A stretch of DNA of 43,702 bases from Roseococcus sp. (lineage in GTDB: Bacteria; Pseudomonadota; Alphaproteobacteria; Acetobacterales; Acetobacteraceae), in assembly GCF_019747315.1 (NCBI RefSeq), contig NZ_JAIEQY010000086.1, positions 1 to 43,702 of the forward strand. Reading direction: 5' to 3'. How positions within the stretch are numbered: the first letter of the stretch is position 1; the number at the start of each line of letters is the position of its first letter. Made by a program: the position numbers and the translations under genes. The notes below the pieces were generated by a model. That model worked only from the letters and a program-made list of their open reading frames with translations. It did not search any database and was not told the origin of the DNA. Below are positions 25,835 through 34,579 of this stretch, piece after piece.

Positions 25835-26167
25835 TCAGCCCGCTGAGACCGGCTGTGCCGCCGTCTCCAACGCCTTGCCCAACGCCTCCACCTGCGAAGC
25901 GCGCTTGCCATCGGCGCGGCCCGCGATGCGCGCAGTCCCGATGGCGAGCTTGGCCATCAGCCGCCCGATGGCGGCGCCATCCAGCGGATCCTTCTGCAAG
26001 GCACGCTTCAAGGCGCCGAGATCCGCCAACAGCGTCTTGGTGCCGGAGACTTCGACGCCTGCGAGGTGCGCTTCCCAGGACTCGATCTGCCTGATCGCCT
26101 GGGCTGGGGTGAGCGAAGCCACGCCGCCCTCGAGGGCTTTCATGGTGTCGGCAAAACGTGCAGCCAT
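25835..26167 (-). CDS. small helical protein of unknown function
   Basis: The 110-residue product is rich in alanine, leucine and charged residues in heptad-like patterns (MKALEGGVASLTPAQAIRQIESWEAHLAGV and so on). It is probably an all-helical, soluble protein. I do not recognise a named family. The ATG at 26167 starts the regular helical sequence; the longer open frame upstream (to 26407) runs into the promoter of the divergent DJ-1 gene and is not coding-like. The gene stands alone between the glycan locus and the DJ-1 gene. Confidence 0.65.
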   Translation of the reverse strand: MAARFADTMKALEGGVASLTPAQAIRQIESWEAHLAGVEVSGTKTLLADLGALKRALQKDPLDGAAIGRLMAKLAIGTARIAGRADGKRASQVEALGKALETAAQPVSAG

Positions 26168-26342
26168 TCGATGGCCCCCCCGATGGTTGGGCCGGAGAGA
26201 TCCGGCGTGCTGGAGGAACGCCTTCCTGTGGAGTAGGTTGCAACGCCGCCCTTCCTTCCCCGGCCGGTTGTGCGCAGAGCAGGTCTGCTTTTCAGGCTCA
26301 CCTGCAACTGGCACGCTCTTCGTCTGACCTGAGGAGAACGCC

Positions 26343-27035
26343 ATGTCCGCCACCCAACCCGTCGCTGGCCTGCTGCTTTTTCCCGGCATGACGCAGCTCG
26401 ACCTCACCGGCCCCTACGAAGTGATCGCGCGCTTGCCCGGCTGGCGCACCGAGATCGTCGGCAAGACCATCCATCCCGTGAAGACCGATCGGGGCCTCAT
26501 CATCACCCCATCCCTTGCCTTCGCCGAGGCACCGCAATTCGACCTGCTGATCGTGCCCGGTGGGCCTGGCACGGATGATGCGATCCTGGATGCCGAGACC
26601 GTGGAATTCGTGCGCCGTCAGGGCGCGGGTGCGAAGCATATCTTCGGCATCTGCACCGGCAGCCTGCTGCTGGGTGCGGCCGGGCTGCTGGCCGGCAAGC
26701 GCGCCGGCGGCCATTGGGCCGCGCGCGATCTTCTCACCCAATTCGGCGCCGAGGTGAGCGATGCTCGCATGACGAAGGACGGGAACATCTACACGGCGGG
26801 CGGCGTCACCTCCGGTATCGACATGGCGCTTCAGGTGGTGGCCGATCTCGCGGGCGAGGACGTCGCCATGGGGATCCAGCTGCAGATTGAATACGACCCG
26901 GCGCCGCCCTTCAACGCGGGCACGCCTTTCGTGGCGCCGGCGGCGATCGTCGAGCGCGCCCGCAGCGCCGGGGCAGCACGACGTGTCATTCGCGCTGCGG
27001 CGGTCGAGACGGCCGCCGCCCGCCTCAGATCATGA
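26343..27035 (+). CDS. DJ-1/PfpI superfamily protein (isonitrile hydratase-like)
   Basis: The 230-residue product has the DJ-1/PfpI fold. LLLFPGMTQLDLTGPYEV opens the domain, LLIVPGGPGTDD is the oxyanion region, and the nucleophile Cys104 sits in the elbow FGICTGSLLLGAAGLL. HWAARDLLTQFG and TAGGVTSGIDMAL complete the isonitrile hydratase/AraC-N-terminal-like subgroup. Such enzymes hydrate isonitriles or act on small carbonyl compounds; without a substrate test the reaction is open. There is no DNA-binding domain, so it is not a GATase-type AraC regulator. Start ATG with GAGGAG 6 bases upstream. Its last 11 bases overlap the 3' end of the convergent amidohydrolase gene. Confidence 0.89.
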   Translation: MSATQPVAGLLLFPGMTQLDLTGPYEVIARLPGWRTEIVGKTIHPVKTDRGLIITPSLAFAEAPQFDLLIVPGGPGTDDAILDAETVEFVRRQGAGAKHIFGICTGSLLLGAAGLLAGKRAGGHWAARDLLTQFGAEVSDARMTKDGNIYTAGGVTSGIDMALQVVADLAGEDVAMGIQLQIEYDPAPPFNAGTPFVAPAAIVERARSAGAARRVIRAAAVETAAARLRS

Positions 27036-28053
27036 GGCGATAGACGCGCGCGGCGGTGCCGGAGAACAGCGCCGCGCGCTCGCTATCGCTGGCGCCGGCA
27101 GCGAGGCGCTTGAAGGCGTTCCACAGCACGGCGTAGCCGCACATGCCCTTGTCCACCGGGAAGTTGCTCTCGAACATGCAGCGCTGCACCCCGAAGGCCT
27201 CGATGCAGGCCTCGACGGTGGGGCGCCAGGCTTCGGCAAGGGCGAGCGAGCTGGGCGGCACAGGCTGCTGGTGGAAGTCGTAGCCGCCCACATCCATGGC
27301 GAGGCCGCCCAGCTTCATCATCACATTCGGGCAGCCGGCCAGCGCCGTGATCGAAGCTCGCCATTCCGCGAAGATCTCGTCACGGCGATAGGGGCCAAGC
27401 CCCAGCGGGCCGCCGCAGTGATCCACGACCAGCGTGAGCTCCGGCACGGCACGCGCCACCTCCAGCACTTGCCCCAATTGCGGGTGATAGGCCCAGACAT
27501 CCAGCGTGAGGCCCATCGCGGCAAGGCGGCGCGCGCCCTCGCGGAAGGCAGTCAGCGGCAAGGGCCCCGGCGGCGGGGCTTCGAGGTTGGTGCGGATGGC
27601 GGGGGAGGCATTCCAGGCGGTGCGGTTGCGCACGCCGCGGAAACGCCCGCCGGCGATCGCCACATGCTCCTCCAGGAGCGGCGTCACGCGGTCGCCCAGC
27701 GTCAGATCCACCAGCCCCACGATGCCGGCACAGGCTTGCGTCGACCTGCCAGCCGCGGCCTCCGCGATGCGTGTCATGAAGCGCGTTTCGCCCAGGGGCC
27801 GGCGCTCCGGCGGCTCGGCCATGTCGTATTGCGAGGCGCATTGGATGAAGACGGTCGCGCGGATGTCATGCCCGCTGCCGGTATCGGCCAGCAATTCGGG
27901 CAGGAGGTAGCGCTGGTCCACCTGCTCCCAGATGTGATGGTGCGGATCAATGATCGGCAGGCCTGCGTCGAGGATCGGCTCCACATGCTGTGCGAGCCAT
28001 GCCTCACGGATGGCGATGTGGCGCGAGGCGGTCATCGAGGGGGGCTGGATCAT
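27025..28053 (-). CDS. amidohydrolase family 2 (TIM-barrel metal-dependent hydrolase)
   Basis: The 342-residue product belongs to the amidohydrolase_2 group that includes lactonases and carboxylate decarboxylases. The metal-binding HxH is His38 and His40 in IIDPHHHIWEQ. LVVDHCGGPLG carries a further histidine, and MFESNFPVDK is the characteristic late motif with the barrel-end asparagine. The substrate is probably a lactone or cyclic carboxylate (inference from relatives). The start at 28053 is 4 bases from the end of an upstream Bug gene, so the two are co-transcribed and the Bug ligand may be the substrate. An internal ATG at 28035 is an alternative start. Confidence 0.9.
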   Translation of the reverse strand: MIQPPSMTASRHIAIREAWLAQHVEPILDAGLPIIDPHHHIWEQVDQRYLLPELLADTGSGHDIRATVFIQCASQYDMAEPPERRPLGETRFMTRIAEAAAGRSTQACAGIVGLVDLTLGDRVTPLLEEHVAIAGGRFRGVRNRTAWNASPAIRTNLEAPPPGPLPLTAFREGARRLAAMGLTLDVWAYHPQLGQVLEVARAVPELTLVVDHCGGPLGLGPYRRDEIFAEWRASITALAGCPNVMMKLGGLAMDVGGYDFHQQPVPPSSLALAEAWRPTVEACIEAFGVQRCMFESNFPVDKGMCGYAVLWNAFKRLAAGASDSERAALFSGTAARVYRLMI

Positions 28054-28057
28054 GCCG

Positions 28058-29032
28058 CTACTCGAGCCGGATATTGGCGTCGCGGACGAAGGCCTGCCAT
28101 TTGGCGCTCTCGCTGCGGAAGAAGCTGGCGAATTGCTCGGGCGAATTGGGCTCCGCTGTCAGGTCGCTGGCGCGCAGCGTCTGCTGGAAGGCCGCATCCA
28201 CGACGATCGCGTTCAGCAGCCCGGAGAGGCGTTCCACGACCGCGGCCGGCGTGCCGGTGCGGAGGAAAATGCCGTTCCACTCCACGGTCGCAAAACCCGG
28301 CAGGGTTTCCGAGAGCGCCGGCAGGTCGGGCAGGGCGTTGATGCGCGGCCGGGCGCCGGTATGCGCCAGCGCCTTCACCTGCCCATCCCGCACCTGGGCC
28401 ACGGCGGAATTCACATTCCCGAAGAAAAGCTCGATCTGCCCGGCGACGAGGTCAGTCAGCGCGGGAGCGCCGCCGCGATAGGGAATGTGGTTCGCGCGCA
28501 CACCCGCATCGCGGAGGAACAACTCGAGCACCAGATGCTGCTGCGAGCCGATGCCCGAGGAGCCGGCGGCGAAATTGCCATTGGCCCGGCGCATGATCTC
28601 GATCAGCTCGGCCACGTTGCGCGCCGGCGAATTGCGCCGCACCAGGACCAGCTGCGGCACGGCCATGGTCTGGAAGACCGGGATGAACTCCCGCTCCGGG
28701 ATGTGGCGCTGGCCGCCGAAGAGGGCGGGCGTCACCGAGATCGGCGTCGCCTGGTTCATGATGGTGTAGCCGTCATTCGCGGCCTGGATCATCGCCTGCT
28801 CGCCGATGGTGCCGGTGGCGCCGCCGCGATTCTCGACGATGAAGGGCTGGCCTGTGCGCTGCGCCAACGCCTGGGCGTAGAGCCTGCCCACAAGGTCAGC
28901 TGCACCTCCGGCCGGCCAGGGGACGATCATGCGCACCGGCCGACTGGGCCAGGGCGATTGCGCCAGCGCCGGCGTGGCCAAGGCCAGGGGGGCGGCCAGC
29001 ATCAGCCGCCGCCCGAACGGGTTCTGTGTCAT
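28058..29032 (-). CDS. Bug/TctC family periplasmic solute-binding protein (4)
   Basis: The 324-residue product has a signal peptide with a twin arginine (FGRRLMLAAPLALATPALA, cut near residue 25). The Bug fold shows VRMIVPWPAGGAADLVGRL, VENRGGATGTIGEQ, HIPYRGGAPALTDLVAGQIELFF and DLPALSETLPGFATVEWNG. A purine-rich GAGAGGA precedes the ATG. It forms a two-gene operon with the family-2 amidohydrolase. It is the fourth Bug protein in this window, again without membrane transporter genes. Confidence 0.91.
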   Translation of the reverse strand: MTQNPFGRRLMLAAPLALATPALAQSPWPSRPVRMIVPWPAGGAADLVGRLYAQALAQRTGQPFIVENRGGATGTIGEQAMIQAANDGYTIMNQATPISVTPALFGGQRHIPEREFIPVFQTMAVPQLVLVRRNSPARNVAELIEIMRRANGNFAAGSSGIGSQQHLVLELFLRDAGVRANHIPYRGGAPALTDLVAGQIELFFGNVNSAVAQVRDGQVKALAHTGARPRINALPDLPALSETLPGFATVEWNGIFLRTGTPAAVVERLSGLLNAIVVDAAFQQTLRASDLTAEPNSPEQFASFFRSESAKWQAFVRDANIRLE

Positions 29033-29101
29033 CGCGCGTTTCCTCTCCGGGGAGGCATGTTGCGCGGTTCCGGCGGCTTGCGAAAGCGGGGCGCCGCCCG
29101 G

Positions 29102-29623
29102 CTAGGCATTCGCCTCGATGAGGGCCAGCAGCCCTTCCAGGATCTGTTCCGGCGCGGGCGGGCAGCCGGGAATCAGAAGATCCACGGGCAGGGCAGCCTC
29201 GACGCCACCCAGCACGGCATAGCTGCCGCGAAACACGCCGCCATCCACCGCGCAATCGCCCAGCGCCACCACCCAGCAAGGGTCGGGCGTCGCGGCGCGC
29301 GCGCGCGTCAGGGCCTCGGCCATGTTGCGCGTGAGCGGGCCGGTGACGAGAAGGATGTCGGCATGGCGCGGGCTTGCCACGAAGCGCAGGCCGAAGCGCT
29401 CCAGGTCATGCGCCACATTCTGCAGCGCGTTCACCTCCAGCTCGCAGCCATTGCAGCTGCCCGCATCCACCTGGCGGATGGCGAGCGAACGGCCGAGCCT
29501 GGCCTGGGACGCCTCCTCCAGGCGCGCCCGCAGCTCGGCCACGATCTCGGGCGCGGTTGGCAGGGGCGGCGCGTCGGTGAGCGGGCGGGAGACGAGGTTG
29601 CGCAACAGCTTGGGGATGAGCAT
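29102..29623 (-). CDS. hyfI: HyfI/NuoB-like [4Fe-4S] subunit of a hydrogenase-4-like complex
   Basis: The 173-residue product is related to the small subunit of group 4 hydrogenases (HycG/HyfI) and NuoB of complex I. The cluster-binding cysteines are kept: Cys57 and Cys60 (GSCNGCELE), Cys124 (LGDCAVDGG) and Cys154 (PGCPP), the set that holds the N2-like proximal [4Fe-4S] cluster. It should sit at the cytoplasmic face against the large subunit (the gene at 30000-31484). The ATG overlaps the stop of the VOC gene by one base. It is the last gene of the hyf-like operon; no ferredoxin-type HyfH or HyfA gene follows. Confidence 0.9.
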   Translation of the reverse strand: MLIPKLLRNLVSRPLTDAPPLPTAPEIVAELRARLEEASQARLGRSLAIRQVDAGSCNGCELEVNALQNVAHDLERFGLRFVASPRHADILLVTGPLTRNMAEALTRARAATPDPCWVVALGDCAVDGGVFRGSYAVLGGVEAALPVDLLIPGCPPAPEQILEGLLALIEANA

Positions 29624-30003
29624 CAGGCGGCTCCCTCCTTCGCTTCGGTGAAGACCAGGCGATTGCCGAAGGGGTCGGCCACTTCCATGTCACGCCAGCC
29701 CCAAGGTTGCTCGACGATGCCCGGGCGCACGTGGCGGTAGTCTTTCGCGATCAGTTCCGCGTGCAGGTCATCCAGCCCCGTCATCCGCAGCATCAGCTTC
29801 GTGCCGGGCGTGCCATCGCCGAAATGCTCGCTGAGAAAGAGCAGCAACCCGCCGCGCGACACCTGCGCGAAGAGCGGCGCGGTCGCGTCGAAGCGATGCT
29901 CCCAATCCCAGCCCATCCCGAGGAAATCAACATAGAATTCGCGCGCCTTCGCCACGTCGAAGATTCGCAGCACGGGGATGGTCTGGATGAAGTGTGGCGT
30001 CAC
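29623..30003 (-). CDS. VOC-superfamily protein (glyoxalase/bleomycin-resistance type) inside the hyf-like operon
   Basis: The 126-residue product has the paired beta-alpha-beta-beta-beta modules of the vicinal oxygen chelate fold, of the bleomycin-resistance subtype: IPVLRIFDVAKAREFYVDFLG, then LLLFLSEHFGDG, and EQPWGWRDMEVADPFGNRLVFTE at the end. Members either bind metal and act on vicinal oxygens or sequester small aromatic compounds. The GTG start lies inside the stop of the HyfG-like gene (GTGA), and its stop shares one base with the HyfI ATG. It is therefore tightly built into the operon. The start is chosen from this overlap and from family homology; the open frame further upstream is not coding-like. 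Confidence 0.88.
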   Translation of the reverse strand: MTPHFIQTIPVLRIFDVAKAREFYVDFLGMGWDWEHRFDATAPLFAQVSRGGLLLFLSEHFGDGTPGTKLMLRMTGLDDLHAELIAKDYRHVRPGIVEQPWGWRDMEVADPFGNRLVFTEAKEGAA

Positions 30004-31484
30004 AGGTCGACCCCGCTGTAGCTGCCATTGACGCTTTTGTTGATTAGCGGGAAATCGGCCAGGATGTTGCCGATGACGGCGGCCTCCAGCAGCGGCCAAT
30101 GCAGCCAGGAGGGGTCGCGCAGCATGCAGGCCTCGATGCCGCCTGCGCCGTCCAGCCGCATCCAGGCCAGGCATTCGCCGCGAAAGCCCTCGACCAGCGC
30201 GACTCCCTCACCGCCGCGCGGTGGGAGGATGACGGTGAGTTCGCCCTCCGGCAGGGCCGGCAGCAGGGCTTGCAGGAGCGCGATGGATTGCAGTGCCTCG
30301 GCATGGCGCTGGCGCCAGCGCGCATCCACATCCGCGCCCGGCTGCGTGGCCAACGCCTCGGGTGTCAGTTCGCCGCTCAGCAGCCGCGCGTCGAAGGCGC
30401 GGCCTGCGGCACGACCGACAACGCCGCCCGGGGCAAAGCCTGCGACCAGCGCCGGCGCCATCATGCCTGTGCCCAGCACGCGGTCCTGCAGGCTGGCATG
30501 GCTCTCATAAAGTGCCACCAACGCGGGCAATTCGGCCGCGATGGCGGCGAGGGAGGCGAGCAGCGCCGCGATCCCCTCGGCCAGGAGGTCATGTGCGACG
30601 CCGCCCGGGAGCACGCGATCCATCATTAAACGATGCCCGAAGGCCACGGCCTGGGCGCGCAGCAGTCCCTCGCGCAGCCAGCCGCAGCGCGCATGAATCA
30701 CGGCGAAGGCGGCGTCGTTGGAGATGAAGCCGAGGTCGTTCAGATGATTGTGCAGCCGCTCGAGTTCGAGCATCGCCTGCCGCAGCGCGGCTGCACGCTG
30801 CGGCGCTTCCACCCCGAGCGCCGCTTCCGCCGCGCGGGCAAAGGCCAGCGAATGCGCCACCGTCGTGTCGCCCGAGAGCCGGGCCGCGAAGCGCGCGGCG
30901 GCGCGCGGCGGCTTGCCCTGCACCAGCGAGAGCGTGCCCTTGTGCGTGTAGCCCAGCCGAACCTCCAGCCGGACGATGATCTCGCCCTGGATGTGGAACC
31001 GGAAATGCCCGGGCTCGATGATTCCGGCATGGATGGGGCCGACGGGGATGATGTGCACGCCATCGCCAGCGGCCGGCAGGAATTCCATGGGCTGGGGGTT
31101 GGGCGCCTGGGCAGCGGCGCGGCCCGAAAGTGGCCCCAGCAGGGGCCAGCGGCCATGATCCAGGAAGGGGCGTGGATCGGTGCCGCCTTCCGCCTCAATC
31201 CCCCAGAGGTCGCGCAGCGCACGTTCGAAGAGGGCAGCGCCGGGCCAAAGCGGCGAGAGGGCGGGAACACGCCCCTCCTCCGCCGCGACCGAGGCGAGCA
31301 GCACCTCCATCCGGTCTTCGTCCAGGAAGGCCGCATGGGCGAAGCCCGCCTCGCCCCAAAGGCCAAGCAAGGCAAAGCCTGGTGCGGGCGCCAGCGCGGC
31401 CCAGCGCCGTGCGTCGAGCACATGGCGCGGCCAGGGCCGGCAGCCCATGGAGAGGCCCGATTCGATCAGCGCGCGGAGCGTCAT
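30000..31484 (-). CDS. hyfG: HyfG/HycE-like large subunit lacking all NiFe-site cysteines
   Basis: The 494-residue product has a NuoC-like region (about residues 15-115) joined to a NuoD/hydrogenase large-subunit region (about 140-494). IIPVGPIHAGIIEPGHFRFHIQGE and the RLGYTHKG segment are typical of the family. Hydrogenases keep a Cys pair in an RVCGICGFAHS-type motif; here residues 202-212 read RLSGDTTVAHS, with Ser204 and Thr207 in the cysteine positions. The C-terminal DPCxxC motif is replaced by NGSYSG (486-491). The protein thus cannot bind a NiFe site and ends right after this motif. It overlaps its neighbours by 4 bases on both sides. It belongs to the hydrogenase-related (Ehr-like) group rather than true hydrogenases. 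Confidence 0.9.
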   Translation of the reverse strand: MTLRALIESGLSMGCRPWPRHVLDARRWAALAPAPGFALLGLWGEAGFAHAAFLDEDRMEVLLASVAAEEGRVPALSPLWPGAALFERALRDLWGIEAEGGTDPRPFLDHGRWPLLGPLSGRAAAQAPNPQPMEFLPAAGDGVHIIPVGPIHAGIIEPGHFRFHIQGEIIVRLEVRLGYTHKGTLSLVQGKPPRAAARFAARLSGDTTVAHSLAFARAAEAALGVEAPQRAAALRQAMLELERLHNHLNDLGFISNDAAFAVIHARCGWLREGLLRAQAVAFGHRLMMDRVLPGGVAHDLLAEGIAALLASLAAIAAELPALVALYESHASLQDRVLGTGMMAPALVAGFAPGGVVGRAAGRAFDARLLSGELTPEALATQPGADVDARWRQRHAEALQSIALLQALLPALPEGELTVILPPRGGEGVALVEGFRGECLAWMRLDGAGGIEACMLRDPSWLHWPLLEAAVIGNILADFPLINKSVNGSYSGVDL

Positions 31485-32896
31485 GCGAGTAGCCTCGACG
31501 CGTCCAGCAGCATGCGCGCGAGCGGCGCCGGCAGGGCGAGCGCCAGGATGGCCGCGAGGAGCAGATGCGTCCAAAGCGGCACCAGGGTGGCCAGCCCGGC
31601 CGTCATCGGCGCGGGCTGTGGCGTCGGCAGCCCGAAGCAGAGGCGCTGCATGGCGTGCAGCAGGGCCGTGCCCGCCACCAGCAGGCCCAGGATGAAGAGC
31701 GGCAAGAGCCAGGGCGCCTCGCGCCCGATATCGGAGGCCAGCAGCAACTCCGAGGCGAAAAGGCTGAAGGGCGGCAGCCCCGCCAGCGCCGCCATGGCGA
31801 GTGCCAGCCCCCAGCCCAGCGCGGGATGGGATGTGGCAAGGCCCCCGATCGCCGCCATGTGTTGTGCCCCCTTGATCCGCACCGCGCGGCCGATGGCGAA
31901 GAAGGCCGCCGACTTCACCAGCGAATGGCCCCAGAGGTGCAGCAGGCCGGCCATGTTTCCGGCAGCGCTCCCCACCCCGAAGGCGATGGCGGCAATGCCC
32001 ATGTGCTCGATGCTGCTCCAGCCGAAGAGGCGCTTCGCATCGCGCCGCCGCCAGAGCGAAAACCCGGCCAGCAGCAACGTGGCGAGGCCCATCACGATCA
32101 GGAATATGCCTGGCGAAATGGTCTCCGGATGGGCGGCGACGATGCTCTTGCCGCGCAGGATGGCCAGCATCGCGGCATTGAGCAGCAGGCCCGACAGCAC
32201 GGCGGCAATGGGCGTCGGCCCCTCGGCATGGGCGTCGGGCAGCCAGGAATGCATGGGCACCAGCCCCGCCTTGGTGCCGAAGCCCACCAGCAGGAAGACG
32301 AAGGCGAGGTTCAGCAGATCAGGATCGGCCCGCGCCGCCAGCGCCCGCAGCGCGGTGAAGGAAAGCTGCCCCTCGGCATGCCCGGCCAGCGGCTGCGCGG
32401 CCAGCGCAAGCACGATCAGCCCGAACAGCGCCAGCGCGATGCCGACGCCGCAGAGGATGAAGAACTTCCACGCGGCCTCGATCGCCGCCGGCGTGCGGTG
32501 CAGCGCCACCATCAGCACGCAGGCGAGCGTTCCGGCCTCGATCGCCACCCACATCACGCCGAGATTGTCGGCCAGCAGCGCAAGGTAATGCGCCGCCATG
32601 AAGCCCTGAAAGGCCGCGTGATAGGCCCGGCGCTGCGCCGTATCGAAGCCCTCACCCGCAATATCCTGCGCGGAGAAGATCGCCGTGCTGAAGCCGACGA
32701 TGGCCGCGATGAGAACGAGCGGCGTGTTCAGCGCATCGGCCCGAAGCCAGCCGGTGCCCGCCGGTTCGCCCAGCAGCAGCAGGGCAAGGAGCAGCGTGAC
32801 ACCCGAGGCCAGGATATTGATCCGCGCCGCTTGCGCCGGCAGCGCCGCGCAGAGCGCCGCACCGAACAGCGGCACGAGGATGAGCCAGACCGTCAT
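31481..32896 (-). CDS. hyfF: HyfF/NuoN-like proton-pumping membrane subunit
   Basis: The 471-residue polytopic protein belongs to the antiporter-like (MrpA/NuoLMN, hydrogenase-4 subunit F) family. It has about 14 hydrophobic segments. Key charged residues of the ion path are visible: the glutamate in WVAIEAGTLACVLM, the lysine in FGTKAGLVPMHSWLPDAHAEGPTP and the lysine in HSLVKSAAFF. It should translocate protons or sodium ions together with the HyfB-like subunit. The ATG overlaps the stop of the HyfE gene by 4 bases, and the stop overlaps the start of the HyfG gene by 4. Confidence 0.92.
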   Translation of the reverse strand: MTVWLILVPLFGAALCAALPAQAARINILASGVTLLLALLLLGEPAGTGWLRADALNTPLVLIAAIVGFSTAIFSAQDIAGEGFDTAQRRAYHAAFQGFMAAHYLALLADNLGVMWVAIEAGTLACVLMVALHRTPAAIEAAWKFFILCGVGIALALFGLIVLALAAQPLAGHAEGQLSFTALRALAARADPDLLNLAFVFLLVGFGTKAGLVPMHSWLPDAHAEGPTPIAAVLSGLLLNAAMLAILRGKSIVAAHPETISPGIFLIVMGLATLLLAGFSLWRRRDAKRLFGWSSIEHMGIAAIAFGVGSAAGNMAGLLHLWGHSLVKSAAFFAIGRAVRIKGAQHMAAIGGLATSHPALGWGLALAMAALAGLPPFSLFASELLLASDIGREAPWLLPLFILGLLVAGTALLHAMQRLCFGLPTPQPAPMTAGLATLVPLWTHLLLAAILALALPAPLARMLLDASRLLA

Positions 32897-33564
32897 CTTC
32901 CCTCCCCGCGATGCGGATCGAGCACGGAGGTGTCCAGGCTGTCGAAACGCTCATTCAGCACGCGGGCAAAGACGCCGGCGATGACGGCGATCACCAGCAC
33001 CAGTCCCGCGGTGGAGAGTTCGATCACCAGCGGCATGCCGGCCACGCCCACGGCGGCCAGCACCAGGCCATTTTCCAGCGTCATCAGCCCCGCGATCTGC
33101 GCCAGCGCCGTGCGCCGCGTCACCATCATCAGGAGGCCGAGCAGCACGATGGAGAGCGCGATGGCGAGGTCCTCGCGCGCCAGGGCGCGCGCCCCCGCCG
33201 TTGCCGGCAGCACGACCAGGATGCTGAGCCCGACCAGCGCGAAGCCCGCGATCATGCTGGCACCGATGCCGGAGGCGGGCTCGGCCCGGCGCGCCGGCGG
33301 CAATTGCATCACCAGGCGCCGGAGGTAGATCGGGATGAAGACAGCCTTGGCGAGAAGCGCGATCAGGGCGGTGATGTAGAGCTGCGGCGCGGTCTGCACA
33401 TGGCCCTGCCAGAGGGCCGCCAGCGCCAGGAAGACGCCCTGCAGCGCCAGCGCGTTCACCAGCGCGAAGATGCGCCTCTGGTAGAGCAGCACGAAGGAGA
33501 TGAGCAGCATGGCGCCACCCAGCACATGCGCCACGTCATAGGCGGTGTCGCCGAAGCCCATCAT
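32893..33564 (-). CDS. hyfE: HyfE-like membrane subunit
   Basis: The 223-residue product has about seven transmembrane segments. It matches hydrogenase-4 component E, the NuoK-related but longer subunit of group 4 complexes. LENGLVLAAVG near residue 163 holds the glutamate equivalent to the conserved NuoK glutamate, and another run of helices precedes it. It lies 55 bases after the HyfC gene and overlaps HyfF by 4 bases. Two adjacent methionines open the frame, so the start may be one codon later. Confidence 0.89.
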   Translation of the reverse strand: MMGFGDTAYDVAHVLGGAMLLISFVLLYQRRIFALVNALALQGVFLALAALWQGHVQTAPQLYITALIALLAKAVFIPIYLRRLVMQLPPARRAEPASGIGASMIAGFALVGLSILVVLPATAGARALAREDLAIALSIVLLGLLMMVTRRTALAQIAGLMTLENGLVLAAVGVAGMPLVIELSTAGLVLVIAVIAGVFARVLNERFDSLDTSVLDPHRGEGR

Positions 33565-33619
33565 GCCTCCGATGCGCGGAGCGGCAAGAGCCGCGGAGAG
33601 CAGAATCGGCGGCGCGGCA

Positions 33620-34579
33620 TCATGCCAGCCCGGTCGAGACGAAGATCAGCGCCGCTGCCAGCAACGCCAGCATCAGCGCGCCGCCAAGGAGTTCCGGCAC
33701 GCGGAAGACGCGCATCTTGGCGACGGCGCTCTCGCACACCGCCAGCGCTAGCGCCAGCAGCCCGATCTTGGCGCCCCAGAGCACCAGGCCCAGGCCCCAG
33801 GCGAAAGGCCCGCTGCCCGGTGCCGCCGTGCCATAGGGCAGGAAGAGCGTGGCCAGCAGGCCCAGCCAGACCAGCAGCTTCAGCGCCGCCTGCATCTCCC
33901 ACAGGGCCAGATGCCGGCCCGAGGCCTCCAGCAGCATCGCCTCGTGCACCATGGTCAGCTCCAGATGCGTCGCCGGATTGTCCACCGGCACGCGGGCATT
34001 TTCGGCCAGGGCCACCGCGACCAGCGCGACCGCGGCAAAGAGCAGCGAGACGCGCAGCCCCATTTGCCCATCCGCCAGGCCATGGCCGATGGCATTCAGG
34101 TTTGTGCTGCCGATCAGCACCGCGAAGACCATGACGCAGACCAGCAAAGCGGGTTCGGCGAAGACGGCGAAGGTCATCTCGCGCGCTGCGCCCAGCCCGC
34201 CGAAGGGCGTGCCCGCATCATGCCCGTTCAGCGCGAGCGCGACGCGGGAGAGGGCCAGCAGGCCGCCGATCAGCAAGAGATCAGCCACGGGCGCCAGCGC
34301 CATGCCGAAGGCGAAGCTCGGCACCAGCGCGGCAGCCAGCAGCGTCGCGCCCAGCGCCAGATAGGGCGCGATGCGGGAGACGTGGCTGGCGCTCTCGGCC
34401 AGCACCGGGCGCTTGCGCAGCAGCTTCAGGATATCACGCCAGGGCTGGAGCGGGTGCGGACCGCGCCGCCCCATCAGCCGGGATTTCAGCCAGCGCACCA
34501 CGCCCACCAGCAGCGGCGCCGCCGCCAGCATGAGTGCAAGATGCAAAAGCTGCGTGATGAGGCTGCCCAGCACCGCCAT
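33620..34579 (-). CDS. hyfC: HyfC/NuoH-like membrane anchor subunit
   Basis: The 319-residue product is the NuoH/HyfC-type membrane subunit that docks the soluble arm to the membrane arm. The typical signature is the ENARVPVDNPATHLELTMVHE stretch with its acidic residues at about residues 201-221, and RRGPHPLQPWRDILKLLRK near the N-terminus. About eight transmembrane segments are seen. Its ATG shares one base with the HyfB stop (TGATG). The frame is open far upstream, but that part is the shadow of hyfB. Confidence 0.92.
   Translation of the reverse strand: MAVLGSLITQLLHLALMLAAAPLLVGVVRWLKSRLMGRRGPHPLQPWRDILKLLRKRPVLAESASHVSRIAPYLALGATLLAAALVPSFAFGMALAPVADLLLIGGLLALSRVALALNGHDAGTPFGGLGAAREMTFAVFAEPALLVCVMVFAVLIGSTNLNAIGHGLADGQMGLRVSLLFAAVALVAVALAENARVPVDNPATHLELTMVHEAMLLEASGRHLALWEMQAALKLLVWLGLLATLFLPYGTAAPGSGPFAWGLGLVLWGAKIGLLALALAVCESAVAKMRVFRVPELLGGALMLALLAAALIFVSTGLA

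Noticed and set aside
26311..26327. Possible sigma-54 promoter (TGGCACG) upstream of the DJ-1 gene
   Set aside because: The -12 part reads TCGTC instead of TTGC at the needed spacing, so the match is incomplete.
30000..31484. Calling the locus a functional NiFe hydrogenase or formate hydrogenlyase
   Set aside because: Both cysteine pairs needed for the NiFe centre are absent and no maturation genes or formate dehydrogenase are present.
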